A DNA stretch of 64,000 bases from assembly GCA_019455285.1 (NCBI GenBank), contig JACFMS010000005.1, forward strand, positions 1 to 64,000. Reading direction: 5' to 3'. Position 1 is the stretch's first letter. Each line of letters opens with the position of its first letter. A model generated the notes under the pieces. It saw only the letters and a program-made list of their open reading frames with translations. It made no database searches and was not told the origin of the DNA. Made by a program: the position numbers and the translations under genes. Shown here piece by piece: positions 8,552-16,600 of the stretch. The stretch comes from Sphingomonadales bacterium (GTDB lineage: Bacteria > Pseudomonadota > Alphaproteobacteria > Sphingomonadales > Govanellaceae).

Positions 8552-10602
8552 AGCTCGATCACCAGACTGCCGTCGGACGCGCGATGGAAGGCCGCGTGAT
8601 CTATGGCGACGGACGTAAAGGAAGATTCGACAATGGCCGGTCCTTGGCAGCGGACGCCAACAGGCATATTCGCCCAGCGGTGAACCGGCGCGTCGCAGGA
8701 AACGCCGTTTGGCAGGATCATCGATCGAGACGGCCGTGCGGGCGCTTGAGAACTGCCAGCGGCAAGGCGCTTAGCGCCGGCTGTCTTCAGTCGGCAGGCG
8801 ACGCCCACGCGCCAGCCGATGATGTCGACCGGGCTGGCGGGATCGCAGAAGGCATAAAGCCGTTGATGTTCGGCATCGAAGGCCCGGCGGAAGGCGGCCA
8901 CGTCATCCGCGCCCGCAAATTGCGTGACCGGAAGGACGACTTCGATTTCCCAGGCCTGGTCGGCGTAGCGCGCCTCGACGGTGCGGACATAGTCGATATC
9001 GGCTGGATCGGCAGCCTGCTCGGCGGCAAACGCGGCGCATTCCTGATGCAGCGTTTCCAAAATCCGGTTGGCCTGATCGAACGCGAAGGCAGTTGTCGAC
9101 ATGCGGCCAGTCGCCCGACGTTCGGTAATCAGATCGGACATCAGCGCACCCGCGGCGCTCAACGTGGAGCCGATCTCGGGGATAACGATTCGCCGGCATC
9201 CAAGGCGTCGTCCGATAAAAACGAGGTTCATGCCGGCCGCGCCGCCGCCGCCGACAAGGATTGCCCGTTCGGGATCGATGCCTTGTTCAATGGTGATCTG
9301 GAGGATGGCCTGGGCCATGGTTTCGGTGGCGAGTTCGATCACTGCGGCAGCCGCCTCGGCAATGGAAAGACCAAGCGGCTGGGCGATGCGCGCAATGGCG
9401 CGTTTGCTCGCCGCCAGGTCGAGCGGCAAGGCGCCGCCGAGGAAGAAATCCGGATCAAGATAGCCGAGCGTAAGCGCCGCATCGGTGACGGTCGGCTCGA
9501 TGCCGCCGCGGCCATAGCATGCCGGCCCGGGCTTCGCTCCGGCGCTCTGCGGCCCGACATGCAGCACGCCGCCCGTATCCACCCGCGCAATACTGCCGCC
9601 GCCGGCGCCGACGCTGCGGACGTCGACCGAAGGAAAGCCGGTCAGATGCCCGAGGAGAGGGAGCCCCACCCAGAGCTCGCGGGTCAGCGGAATCCGCCCA
9701 TCCCGAATGACGCTGACGTCAAAGGTCGTGCCGCCGGTGTCGGCGATGATGACGTCGCGGCCATCCTCCCGCCCGGCGAAATGCCGGCCCGCGACAGGCG
9801 CCATCGACGGCCCGGAATTGAGCACATTGATCGGCGCTCCAGCAAGCGCGTCAGCGTCCATGACGCCGCCCTGCGAGGTGACCATGAGAACTCGGCCGCT
9901 GAAGCCCTCCTCATTGAGCCGCCGCGTCAGCGAACCCAGATAGCGCTCCATCATTGGCTTCAGCGAGGCATCGATGCTGGCGGCCGAGGCGCGCCGGTAT
10001 TCGCGCGGGACGGGGTTGAGCCGATGCGACAGCGTATAGGGGATACCCGGCAGACGTTCGGATATGAGTTCGCCGATGCGCAATTCATGCGCCGGATTGA
10101 CGGTCGACCACAGCAGGCAGACCGCAATCGCCTCTACGCCGTCGTCCCTCAGCCGGTCGAGAATGTTGATCGCCGCCGACTCATCAAGGGGTCGGAAAAC
10201 GTTGCCATCCGCATCGATCCGTTCCGCTATTTCGCGGACCATCGAACGAGGCACATAGGGCTCGGGAAAGCTCACCGTGAAGTCGAAGGCATCGGGCCGT
10301 CCCCCTTCGCGCAGCAACAGGATGTCGGGGTGACCAAGGGTGGTGAGCAGCGCCGTCTTGGCGCCGCGACCGGTCAAGACGGCGTTGATGGCGTGCGTCG
10401 TGGCGTGAATGAAGGTATCGCCTTTGGCCAGCAGGGCGTTGAGCGACATGCCATGGTCACGCGCAGCAAGTTCGAGCGCGTCGAGCACTCCCCGGACAGG
10501 ATCCTCGACCACCGTCGACGCCTTATAGGCGCGCCAGAGGCCGTCATCGCCCTCTACAACCAAATCGGTGAAGGTGCCGCCGGTATCAGTTGCAAAGCGC
10601 AT
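8548..10602 (-). CDS. hydantoinase A/oxoprolinase family subunit
   Basis: A 684-residue HyuA-type ATPase subunit, partner of the HyuB gene that follows. The N-terminal ASKHA-like phosphate loop is seen as DTGGTFTD at residues 6-13, a second glycine-rich motif is IADTGGTTFDVS, and VGGGGAAGMN lies near residue 455. These subunits phosphorylate the substrate carbonyl or enol to drive amide hydrolysis or carboxylation. The first 17 nt overlap the end of the BKACE gene and the last 4 nt overlap HyuB. Length and motifs match ATP-dependent hydantoinases, caprolactamase and acetophenone carboxylase subunits alike, so the substrate is open. Confidence 0.92.
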   Translation of the reverse strand: MRFATDTGGTFTDLVVEGDDGLWRAYKASTVVEDPVRGVLDALELAARDHGMSLNALLAKGDTFIHATTHAINAVLTGRGAKTALLTTLGHPDILLLREGGRPDAFDFTVSFPEPYVPRSMVREIAERIDADGNVFRPLDESAAINILDRLRDDGVEAIAVCLLWSTVNPAHELRIGELISERLPGIPYTLSHRLNPVPREYRRASAASIDASLKPMMERYLGSLTRRLNEEGFSGRVLMVTSQGGVMDADALAGAPINVLNSGPSMAPVAGRHFAGREDGRDVIIADTGGTTFDVSVIRDGRIPLTRELWVGLPLLGHLTGFPSVDVRSVGAGGGSIARVDTGGVLHVGPQSAGAKPGPACYGRGGIEPTVTDAALTLGYLDPDFFLGGALPLDLAASKRAIARIAQPLGLSIAEAAAAVIELATETMAQAILQITIEQGIDPERAILVGGGGAAGMNLVFIGRRLGCRRIVIPEIGSTLSAAGALMSDLITERRATGRMSTTAFAFDQANRILETLHQECAAFAAEQAADPADIDYVRTVEARYADQAWEIEVVLPVTQFAGADDVAAFRRAFDAEHQRLYAFCDPASPVDIIGWRVGVACRLKTAGAKRLAAGSSQAPARPSRSMILPNGVSCDAPVHRWANMPVGVRCQGPAIVESSFTSVAIDHAAFHRASDGSLVIEL

Positions 10603-11488
10603 CGACGGTACCTTCGAAAGCCCTTAAGCCGAGGATCTGGCGGGCTTCCGCCGGGCTTGCAGGACTGCCCCCCAGCGCGTCGATGACATTGACGGCCTGC
10701 TCGACCAGCACCGCATTGCTTGGCGCAAGTTCGCCCCGACGCAGATAGAGATTATCCTCAAGACCGACGCGGACATGGCCGCCGAGCAGCACGCACTGCG
10801 CCACCATCGGCAGCGAACCCGCAGATATGCCGAACCCGCCCCAAAGAGCGCCGGTCGGGAGGAATTGGAGCAGGCTGAGAAGCGCTTGCGGCGTGGCCGG
10901 CGCACCGCCGGCCACGCCCAGACATATCTGGAAGAAGGGCGTTCCGGAAATGACCCCGCTGTCGATCATGCGGCGCGCCAGATCGATATGGCCGATGTCG
11001 AACACCTCAAGCTCAGGCTTTGTGCCGACCGCCTGGACCTGCAAAGCCATGGCGGTGACGTGCGCCGGCGTGTTGAGGACGGCATGCTTACCGAAGTTCA
11101 TGGTTCCGATGTCAAGGCTGCAGATCTCGGGGCGCAGCTCGACCACATGACGGACGCGAATTTCCGGCGTAGTAAGAGTGGAGCCTGGCGCGGGCTTTTG
11201 CGGATCATCCTCGGCGGGGATGAAGCGCGCGCCGGCGCCGGTGGTGAGGTTGATCACCAGATCAGTGTCGCTGGCGCGGATCCGCTCGACCACCTCGCGA
11301 TAATAACCGACGTCCATGGACGGCGCGCCCGAAGGTTCGCGGACATGGATATGGCAAACCGCGGCTCCCGCGCGTGCGGATGAAAGACATTCATCGGCAA
11401 TCTGGGCGGGCGTGACCGGCACGTGGCGGGTCCGTTCGCTATAGGCCCCCGCACCCGTGACCGCGCAGGTCAGGATTGTCTTGCTCAC
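10586..11488 (-). CDS. beta-keto acid cleavage enzyme (BKACE, DUF849)
   Basis: A 300-residue TIM-barrel enzyme of the BKACE/Kce family. Members use acetyl-CoA to cleave a beta-keto acid into acetoacetate and a new acyl-CoA. The zinc-binding pair His46/His48 is visible in CHIHVR, and INLTTGAG and SLDIGTMNFG match conserved substrate and metal-site segments. Start is GTG at 11488, directly abutting the stop of the upstream SDR; the 3' end overlaps HyuA by 17 nt. Physical coupling to HyuAB suggests the beta-keto acid may come from carboxylation of a ketone, which is an inference from gene order. Confidence 0.9.
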   Translation of the reverse strand: MSKTILTCAVTGAGAYSERTRHVPVTPAQIADECLSSARAGAAVCHIHVREPSGAPSMDVGYYREVVERIRASDTDLVINLTTGAGARFIPAEDDPQKPAPGSTLTTPEIRVRHVVELRPEICSLDIGTMNFGKHAVLNTPAHVTAMALQVQAVGTKPELEVFDIGHIDLARRMIDSGVISGTPFFQICLGVAGGAPATPQALLSLLQFLPTGALWGGFGISAGSLPMVAQCVLLGGHVRVGLEDNLYLRRGELAPSNAVLVEQAVNVIDALGGSPASPAEARQILGLRAFEGTVDALCN

Positions 11489-12247
11489 TTAGTTCTCCCA
11501 TTCCACATTGCCGCACACGCTGATGCACTGCCCGGTGATGTGCCGAGCGGCATCGGAGGCGAGAAAAACCGCCGCTTCGCCGATTTCCGATGGCGTGATG
11601 CGCGAGCGCATCGAGATGTAACCGAGCCGCTCCTGGAGCGCCTCTTCATAGCTGATGCCCTCACGCGCGGCGCGTTGCTCAAGGAGTTGACGGCCGCGTT
11701 CATTTTCAATCGAGCCGGGCCGCAGCGTATTGCACCGGATGTTATAGGGGCCGAGCTCGCGGGCGAGATTATGGGTAAGCCCCTCGACCGCCGCCTTGGA
11801 AACGACATAGGCGCAGCGGTTGGGCAGTGCGGTGCGTACCGATGTGGTCGAGATGTTGATGATGACGCCCGAGCATTGTGCTTTGAGGATCGGCGTAAGC
11901 TCGCGGACAACAAAAAACATACTATAGAGGTTGGTCCGCATCACGGCATCCCAGTCATCGTCGCTAATCGACTCGACGGGTGCGCGCGGGCCGCCAATTC
12001 CGGCGTTATTGATGATCACGTCGATTCCGCCGAGCGCCGCCAATGTTTCCTGCGCCAGCCGGCGGACCTCGCCGGGGTCGGAGACATCCGCCACAGAGGC
12101 GCTGAACCGGCGATTGGCGCAGGCCTCTGCGATCGCCGCTTTGTTGATATCACAAATATGAACCTTACAGCCGGTCTGATCAAAAGCATCGGCGATGGCA
12201 AAGCCAATGCCGCTTGCGCCAGCCGTTACTAAAACTCTATTTATCAT
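11489..12247 (-). CDS. SDR family oxidoreductase
   Basis: A 252-residue classical short-chain dehydrogenase and first gene of the six-gene catabolic operon. It shows TAGASGIGFAIA near residue 8, IINNAGIGG near residue 80, and the catalytic region INISTTS with CAYVVSKAA (Tyr-x3-Lys). The ATG at 12247 has GGGG upstream and lies 22 bp from a palindromic operator in the promoter. It probably oxidises an alcohol precursor or a hydroxy intermediate. The second SDR of the operon (6015-6782) is quite different in sequence, so they likely act at different steps. Confidence 0.9.
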   Translation of the reverse strand: MINRVLVTAGASGIGFAIADAFDQTGCKVHICDINKAAIAEACANRRFSASVADVSDPGEVRRLAQETLAALGGIDVIINNAGIGGPRAPVESISDDDWDAVMRTNLYSMFFVVRELTPILKAQCSGVIINISTTSVRTALPNRCAYVVSKAAVEGLTHNLARELGPYNIRCNTLRPGSIENERGRQLLEQRAAREGISYEEALQERLGYISMRSRITPSEIGEAAVFLASDAARHITGQCISVCGNVEWEN

Positions 12248-12264
12248 TGGTACCCCATTTTTGT

Positions 12265-12297
12265 TATATGTTATAACACTTTTAGAGATGGGTGCAA
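12265..12297 (-). promoter_or_regulatory. promoter and operator of the HyuAB-BKACE operon
   Basis: On the minus strand, TTGCAC (12292-12297) and TATAAC (12270-12275) form a -35/-10 pair with a 16-bp spacer, upstream of the SDR start at 12247. The perfect palindrome TGTTATAACA (12269-12278) covers the -10. The extended 18-mer AAAGTGTTATAACATATA (12265-12282) matches 17 of 18 bases with the site at 13175-13192. The likely ligand is the GntR/FCD regulator encoded next door, acting as a repressor. Confidence 0.75.
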
Positions 12298-12319
12298 GTA
12301 GTTTTGATCGCAGGAGGGA

Positions 12320-13072
12320 TCAGACGGAGGCTTTTTTGCGGCCGCGAGCAGGCGCAGGCTCAACCTTGGCGAGCGCCACGCGCAGTTCTGCCTCGCCGTC
12401 CTGGAGATCTTTCTCGATCGCCTGGCGCACTGCCAACGGCTGGCGGCTGCGCAATGCCTCTATGATGGCGAGGTGGGCTGATACGCCCTTGCGCGAGTGG
12501 TTATAGGATGGATAGAGCAAGTTCATGGTCGGCCCGAGCTTAAGCCATAAATGCTCGATGGCTTCGACAAGCATCGAGTTGCCCGATTGATGGTAGATGC
12601 CGAAATGAAACCTCTCATTCTCTATCAGAACGCGTTGGTAATCTTGACGATCCATGGCGGCAATAAGCGACATCTGGATAATTTCAAGATCGCGAATCAC
12701 TGAAATATCAATGTTTTTTGCCCCTTCCTCGGCGGCTAGCCCCTCCAGAGCCAAGCGCAACATATACAGTTGATGTAGCTTATTATCGTCGAGTCGCGGG
12801 GCGAATACGTTACGATTGGCGTCGCTTTCAAGGATACGCTCGGATAGAAGGCGGCTGATCGCATCGCGCGCCGGCGTGGCGCTGACCCCGAGGACCGCGG
12901 CAATCTTGCGAATCGTCAGCTTCTGGCCGGGGTGGAAACTTCCCGTCATCAGCGCCTGCCGCAGTTGTCCATAGGCGCGGTCCGCCAAAGTGTCATAACG
13001 CTTTACCGGGCCCAGTCCCCCGACATGAGGAGCGGCGGGCTCATCCATAATTTCCGTACTATCTGACGTCAC
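12320..13072 (-). CDS. GntR-family regulator with FCD domain
   Basis: A 250-residue transcription factor of the FadR/VanR-like branch of GntR. The N-terminal winged helix (about residues 25-95) has YGQLRQALMTGSFHPGQKL and ISRLLSE. The C-terminal all-helical FCD ligand domain (about 100-230) has the acidic and histidine residues typical of metal-assisted acid binding. It lies between two catabolic transcription units and the same palindrome is found in both promoters. The frame opens with GTG at 13072; an ATG at 13048 is also possible. The effector is expected to be a carboxylate from the pathway. Confidence 0.9.
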   Translation of the reverse strand: MTSDSTEIMDEPAAPHVGGLGPVKRYDTLADRAYGQLRQALMTGSFHPGQKLTIRKIAAVLGVSATPARDAISRLLSERILESDANRNVFAPRLDDNKLHQLYMLRLALEGLAAEEGAKNIDISVIRDLEIIQMSLIAAMDRQDYQRVLIENERFHFGIYHQSGNSMLVEAIEHLWLKLGPTMNLLYPSYNHSRKGVSAHLAIIEALRSRQPLAVRQAIEKDLQDGEAELRVALAKVEPAPARGRKKASV

Positions 13073-13166
13073 GGCTGTTATTACCCCTAAGTATCGGAGA
13101 TGTATTATTATATAGCATTTCTGACGGCTCCCGCCAGAGCCAGACGACGCTAATCGATCTTAGCTC

Positions 13167-13196
13167 TTGACTTGAAAGTGTTATAACAGATATCGT
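13167..13196 (+). promoter_or_regulatory. promoter and operator of the TonB receptor operon
   Basis: TTGACT (13167-13172) and TATCGT (13191-13196) give a plausible promoter with an 18-bp spacer, upstream of the TonB receptor start at 13240. The perfect palindrome TGTTATAACA lies at 13179-13188 between them, and AAAGTGTTATAACAGATA (13175-13192) matches the site upstream of the SDR operon at 17 of 18 positions. Binding here would block RNA polymerase. The site also lies about 100 bp upstream of the GntR gene on the other strand, so autoregulation is possible. Confidence 0.75.
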
Positions 13197-13239
13197 ATTA
13201 CAGTAATAAATAAATCTCACACTAGCCAAAGGGGACACC

Positions 13240-15381
13240 ATGCGCAAGGGCCAGACCTTCGTTTATTTAATGACATCGGGACTAATTGCTGGCCTAGGCG
13301 CCAGTCCAGCGCTCGCGCAATCGAGCGAGGTTGGAATGCTTGAGGATATCGTCGTGACGGCGACCAAGACCGGCGCCACGCGGCTGCAGGACACGCCAAT
13401 GGCGATCAGCGCGTTCGACGGCGCCGCGATCGAACGTTCGGGCATCCGCGACATGCGTGACCTGGTCAATCTGGCGCCGAGCATGACGATCACGGAAAAC
13501 AGCTCCTTTGCCCAGATCTACATCCGCGGCGTCGGCTCGAACAACGTCTTCGCCGGCTCGGATGCCAGCTCCACCGTGCACATGGACGGCATCTATCTCG
13601 CGCGGCCGGCCTCCTATTTCAACAGCTTCCTTGACGTCGAACGAATCGAGGTGCTGCGCGGGCCGCAGGGCACCCTATATGGCCGCAATTCGGTGGGCGG
13701 CACGATCAACGTGATTTCTCGCAAGCCCGACCAGGACTTACGCGGCAAACTCGATGCCGGCTATGGCAATTACAACCAGCGGCAAGTCAGCGCCTATCTC
13801 AGCGGCCCGGTGGGCGAGACCCTGGCGGCGAGCATCGCCGGCCTCTATACGGCCCATGATGCCTATGTGAAGAACATCAATCCGCTCGGCAACAATATCG
13901 ACGACGATGATACCAAGGCTGTCCGCGGCCAACTGCGCTGGACGCCGTCGCCGAAAGCGGACATCATCCTGCGGGCGGATTATCTGCATCAAGACTCGGC
14001 CATCATGAGCTACAGCAAGCTGCTGGAACTGCGGGGCGGCGCCAGTCTGAGCGATACGGTCATCGGCGATTACAGGAAGATCGCCAACAACGTCCCCCAC
14101 GCATCGCGTCGCGAGGGCTGGGGCATTGGCGCCGAGGCGAATATTGAACTCAGCTCCAACCTGAACCTAAAGTCGCTTACCTCCTATCGCGAGTCGGATT
14201 TCGCCGCCTCGTTCGACACCGATGCCAGCGATTTCGCCCTAAATCGGACCATCCTGCACGAGATGCAATCGCAAACGTCGCAGGAATTCAACCTCACGGG
14301 GAAATTCGATCGGTTGTCCTTCGTCCTCGGCGCCTATTATTTTACCGAGACCATTGATTATCCGCTGCAAGTCCAAGCGATAGCCACCAACACCGAGACC
14401 TTCTCGGCGCCGCACGTGCACACCAAGAACTGGGCTGGTTTCGGCCAAGCCAGCTTTGCCTTCACCGATACGCTGACGGCGACCGCGGGGCTGCGTTATT
14501 CAAAAGAAGACAAGGATTTCACCCAAACCCGCGCCGTCCGCAATATCACCACCCTGGTGGCGAGCTCGACCCAGAATTATGAGCGCGAAGGCAACTATTC
14601 GGCCTGGACGCCCAAATTCGGCCTCGAATGGCGTCCGCAAGATGGTCTGTTGGCTTATGTCACCGCATCGAGGGGCTTCAAGAGCGGCGGGTTCATCAAC
14701 AGCAGCCCCAACCCTGCTCAGGGGTTCGGTCCCGAATATTTGTGGAGCTATGAGGGCGGGCTGAAGACCAACTGGTTCGATCGGCGTCTACAGGTGAACT
14801 TATCGCTATTCTATTATGATTATACCGACTTGCAGGTGAACTTCTTCATCGTGCCGGGGCAGACCGATATCCGCAACGCGGCCAATGCCAGAATCAAGGG
14901 CGCTGAGGTCGAATTGCGGGCGGTTCCGGTTGACGGCTTGACCATTGACGCCAATTTGTCGCTCCTGGACGGCGTCTACCGGGATTTCACCAGCGCGCCG
15001 CGACGCAACACGGCCTTGTCTTTTGATGCCTCGGGCCAAGATCTCAGCGCGACGCCGAACTATGCCTTCAATTTGGCGGTCGAGAAGACGCTGCCGGAGC
15101 TGGCCGGATGGCAGCCGTCGCTGCGGGTCGAGGGCAGTTGGAACGGACGCCGCTACTTCACTCCGGAAAACACGCTCCTTGAAAGCCAAGGCCCCTACTT
15201 CCTGCTTAACAGCTCGCTGATCGTCAGATCGCCGGATGACCGCTTCAGCTTTTCGCTGTGGGGGCGTAACCTTACCGACCGTGAGTATGTGACGGGAACG
15301 GCGAGTTTCGCCGCTGCCCGGGTCGCTGGCCGGGTGGGCAATCCGCGAACCTATGGCCTGCGCGTTGACTACAGCTTCTAA
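13240..15381 (+). CDS. TonB-dependent outer-membrane receptor
   Basis: A 713-residue TonB-dependent receptor. A signal peptide (about residues 1-27, ending SPALAQ) is followed by a TonB-box-like EDIVVTATK, the plug domain (about 45-150, with RGPQGTLYGRNSVGGTINV) and a 22-strand barrel ending in aromatic Phe (RVDYSF). The style resembles the many receptors that sphingomonads use for aromatic and other organic substrates. It starts 167 bp from the divergent GntR gene, behind the shared operator. It is expected to import the pathway substrate across the outer membrane, driven by TonB-ExbBD. It has no siderophore-specific features. Confidence 0.93.
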   Translation: MRKGQTFVYLMTSGLIAGLGASPALAQSSEVGMLEDIVVTATKTGATRLQDTPMAISAFDGAAIERSGIRDMRDLVNLAPSMTITENSSFAQIYIRGVGSNNVFAGSDASSTVHMDGIYLARPASYFNSFLDVERIEVLRGPQGTLYGRNSVGGTINVISRKPDQDLRGKLDAGYGNYNQRQVSAYLSGPVGETLAASIAGLYTAHDAYVKNINPLGNNIDDDDTKAVRGQLRWTPSPKADIILRADYLHQDSAIMSYSKLLELRGGASLSDTVIGDYRKIANNVPHASRREGWGIGAEANIELSSNLNLKSLTSYRESDFAASFDTDASDFALNRTILHEMQSQTSQEFNLTGKFDRLSFVLGAYYFTETIDYPLQVQAIATNTETFSAPHVHTKNWAGFGQASFAFTDTLTATAGLRYSKEDKDFTQTRAVRNITTLVASSTQNYEREGNYSAWTPKFGLEWRPQDGLLAYVTASRGFKSGGFINSSPNPAQGFGPEYLWSYEGGLKTNWFDRRLQVNLSLFYYDYTDLQVNFFIVPGQTDIRNAANARIKGAEVELRAVPVDGLTIDANLSLLDGVYRDFTSAPRRNTALSFDASGQDLSATPNYAFNLAVEKTLPELAGWQPSLRVEGSWNGRRYFTPENTLLESQGPYFLLNSSLIVRSPDDRFSFSLWGRNLTDREYVTGTASFAAARVAGRVGNPRTYGLRVDYSF

Positions 15382-15398
15382 TCCTTGACTGTTTATGG

Positions 15399-15427
15399 TC
15401 TCCGGCGGCTCGATGGGCCGCCGGAGA
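15399..15427. other. strong intergenic stem-loop
   Basis: A perfect 11-bp inverted repeat (TCTCCGGCGGC/GCCGCCGGAGA) with a 7-nt loop lies between the TonB receptor stop and the serine hydrolase. There is no T-tract on either side, so it is not a classical terminator. It may be a partial terminator or an RNA-stabilising element that lowers expression of the downstream genes relative to the receptor. Confidence 0.6.
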
Positions 15428-15449
15428 TGCAAAAAAGGAATGTTTTCTC

Positions 15450-16589
15450 TTGCCGCATCCACGCCTTGTCCATGGCTTTGCCGAGGATCGCTTCAGCGCA
15501 GTGCGGGAAGCCTTCGCAGCCAACTTTCGCGAGCGCGACGAGGTGGGAGCTGCGGTGTCCGTCTATCTGAACGGTCGCCCGGTGGTGGACCTGTGGGGAG
15601 GCTATGCCGACGCCTTTCGGAGCCAGCCCTGGCAGGAAGATACGATCGTCTGCATGATGTCGGTCAGCAAGGCGATGGTCGCCATCTGCGCCCATATTCT
15701 AATTGATCGCGGTGAATTGGAGCTGGCTGCGCCGGTTGCGCAATACTGGCCGGAATTTGCCCAGGCGGGCAAGGAAGCGATCACCGTCGACTGCCTGATT
15801 AGCCATCTGGCCGCGCTGGTCTTTCCCGATGCGGTTCCACAAAACGCGATGCCCAACTGGGAGGCGGTAATTAAAGGGCTTGCCGCCCAGCAGCCGGCAT
15901 GGGCGCCATGCACGCGGGGCGCCTATCATTCCTCGACCTTTGGCCATTTGGTGGGTGAGCTTGTCCGGCGTGTTTCGGGCATGCCATTGACCACCTTCTT
16001 CAGTAAAGAGGTCACGGGTCCGCTTAACGCCGACTTCAGCTTCGGTGTGCCGCCGGAGCGGGCCGAACACGTTGCTACCTTCCTTGATAACCCGGAAACC
16101 GCCAGTACGCGACAGATCGCCAATGAGACGGGTTCGCCTCTCAGTCGAGCATGGCGGCCGTTGCCGCGCGTTGTGGATGTGTTTAACTCGCCGATGTGGC
16201 GGACCTCAGTGCTGCCATCGGCCAACGGCCACGGCAACGCGCGCGCGGCGGCGCGCATTCTTGCCGCCGTCATCGGGCCTGTCGACGGCGTGCGCCTGCT
16301 GTCGCCGCAAGCCGTCGATGTGCTGAGGGAGGAGCGCTGGTTCGAAACCTGTGGATTGACGGGCCGCCATTACCGCTTTGGGCGCGGCTTTGCGCTCAAC
16401 AATCCGCGCTATCACCCGATGGGCCGCAACCCGCGCGCATTCGGCCATGCCGGGGTCGGAGGCTCTTATGCCTTTGCCGATCCCGAAGCTGGTTTCAGCT
16501 TTGGCTACAGCATGAACTATCCGGCATCGGGCGATAATATCGGGGATCGGCCGAGGGCGCTCGTGGACGCGTTAAGCAGCTGTCTGTAA
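15450..16589 (+). CDS. serine hydrolase, class C beta-lactamase/EstB-like
   Basis: A 379-residue serine hydrolase of the beta-lactamase-related (EstB) esterase family. The nucleophile motif SVSK is at residues 71-74, a Tyr-containing motif YHSSTFGHLVGE follows near residue 160, and the third motif HAGVGGSYAF is near residue 335. No signal peptide is visible. Start is TTG at 15450 with AAGGAA 9 bp upstream; the protein begins where the family does. It sits between the TonB receptor and the MFS transporter, so hydrolysis of an ester or amide form of the imported substrate is likely. It would belong to the same regulon. Confidence 0.87.
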   Translation: MPHPRLVHGFAEDRFSAVREAFAANFRERDEVGAAVSVYLNGRPVVDLWGGYADAFRSQPWQEDTIVCMMSVSKAMVAICAHILIDRGELELAAPVAQYWPEFAQAGKEAITVDCLISHLAALVFPDAVPQNAMPNWEAVIKGLAAQQPAWAPCTRGAYHSSTFGHLVGELVRRVSGMPLTTFFSKEVTGPLNADFSFGVPPERAEHVATFLDNPETASTRQIANETGSPLSRAWRPLPRVVDVFNSPMWRTSVLPSANGHGNARAAARILAAVIGPVDGVRLLSPQAVDVLREERWFETCGLTGRHYRFGRGFALNNPRYHPMGRNPRAFGHAGVGGSYAFADPEAGFSFGYSMNYPASGDNIGDRPRALVDALSSCL

Positions 16590-16600
16590 AGGAGACGCAA

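Noticed and set aside
8584-10686. 700-codon open frame opposite the HyuA gene
   Set aside because: It is an antisense shadow of a GC-rich gene; the composition is rich in Arg and Gly without domains, while the HyuA frame has all family motifs.
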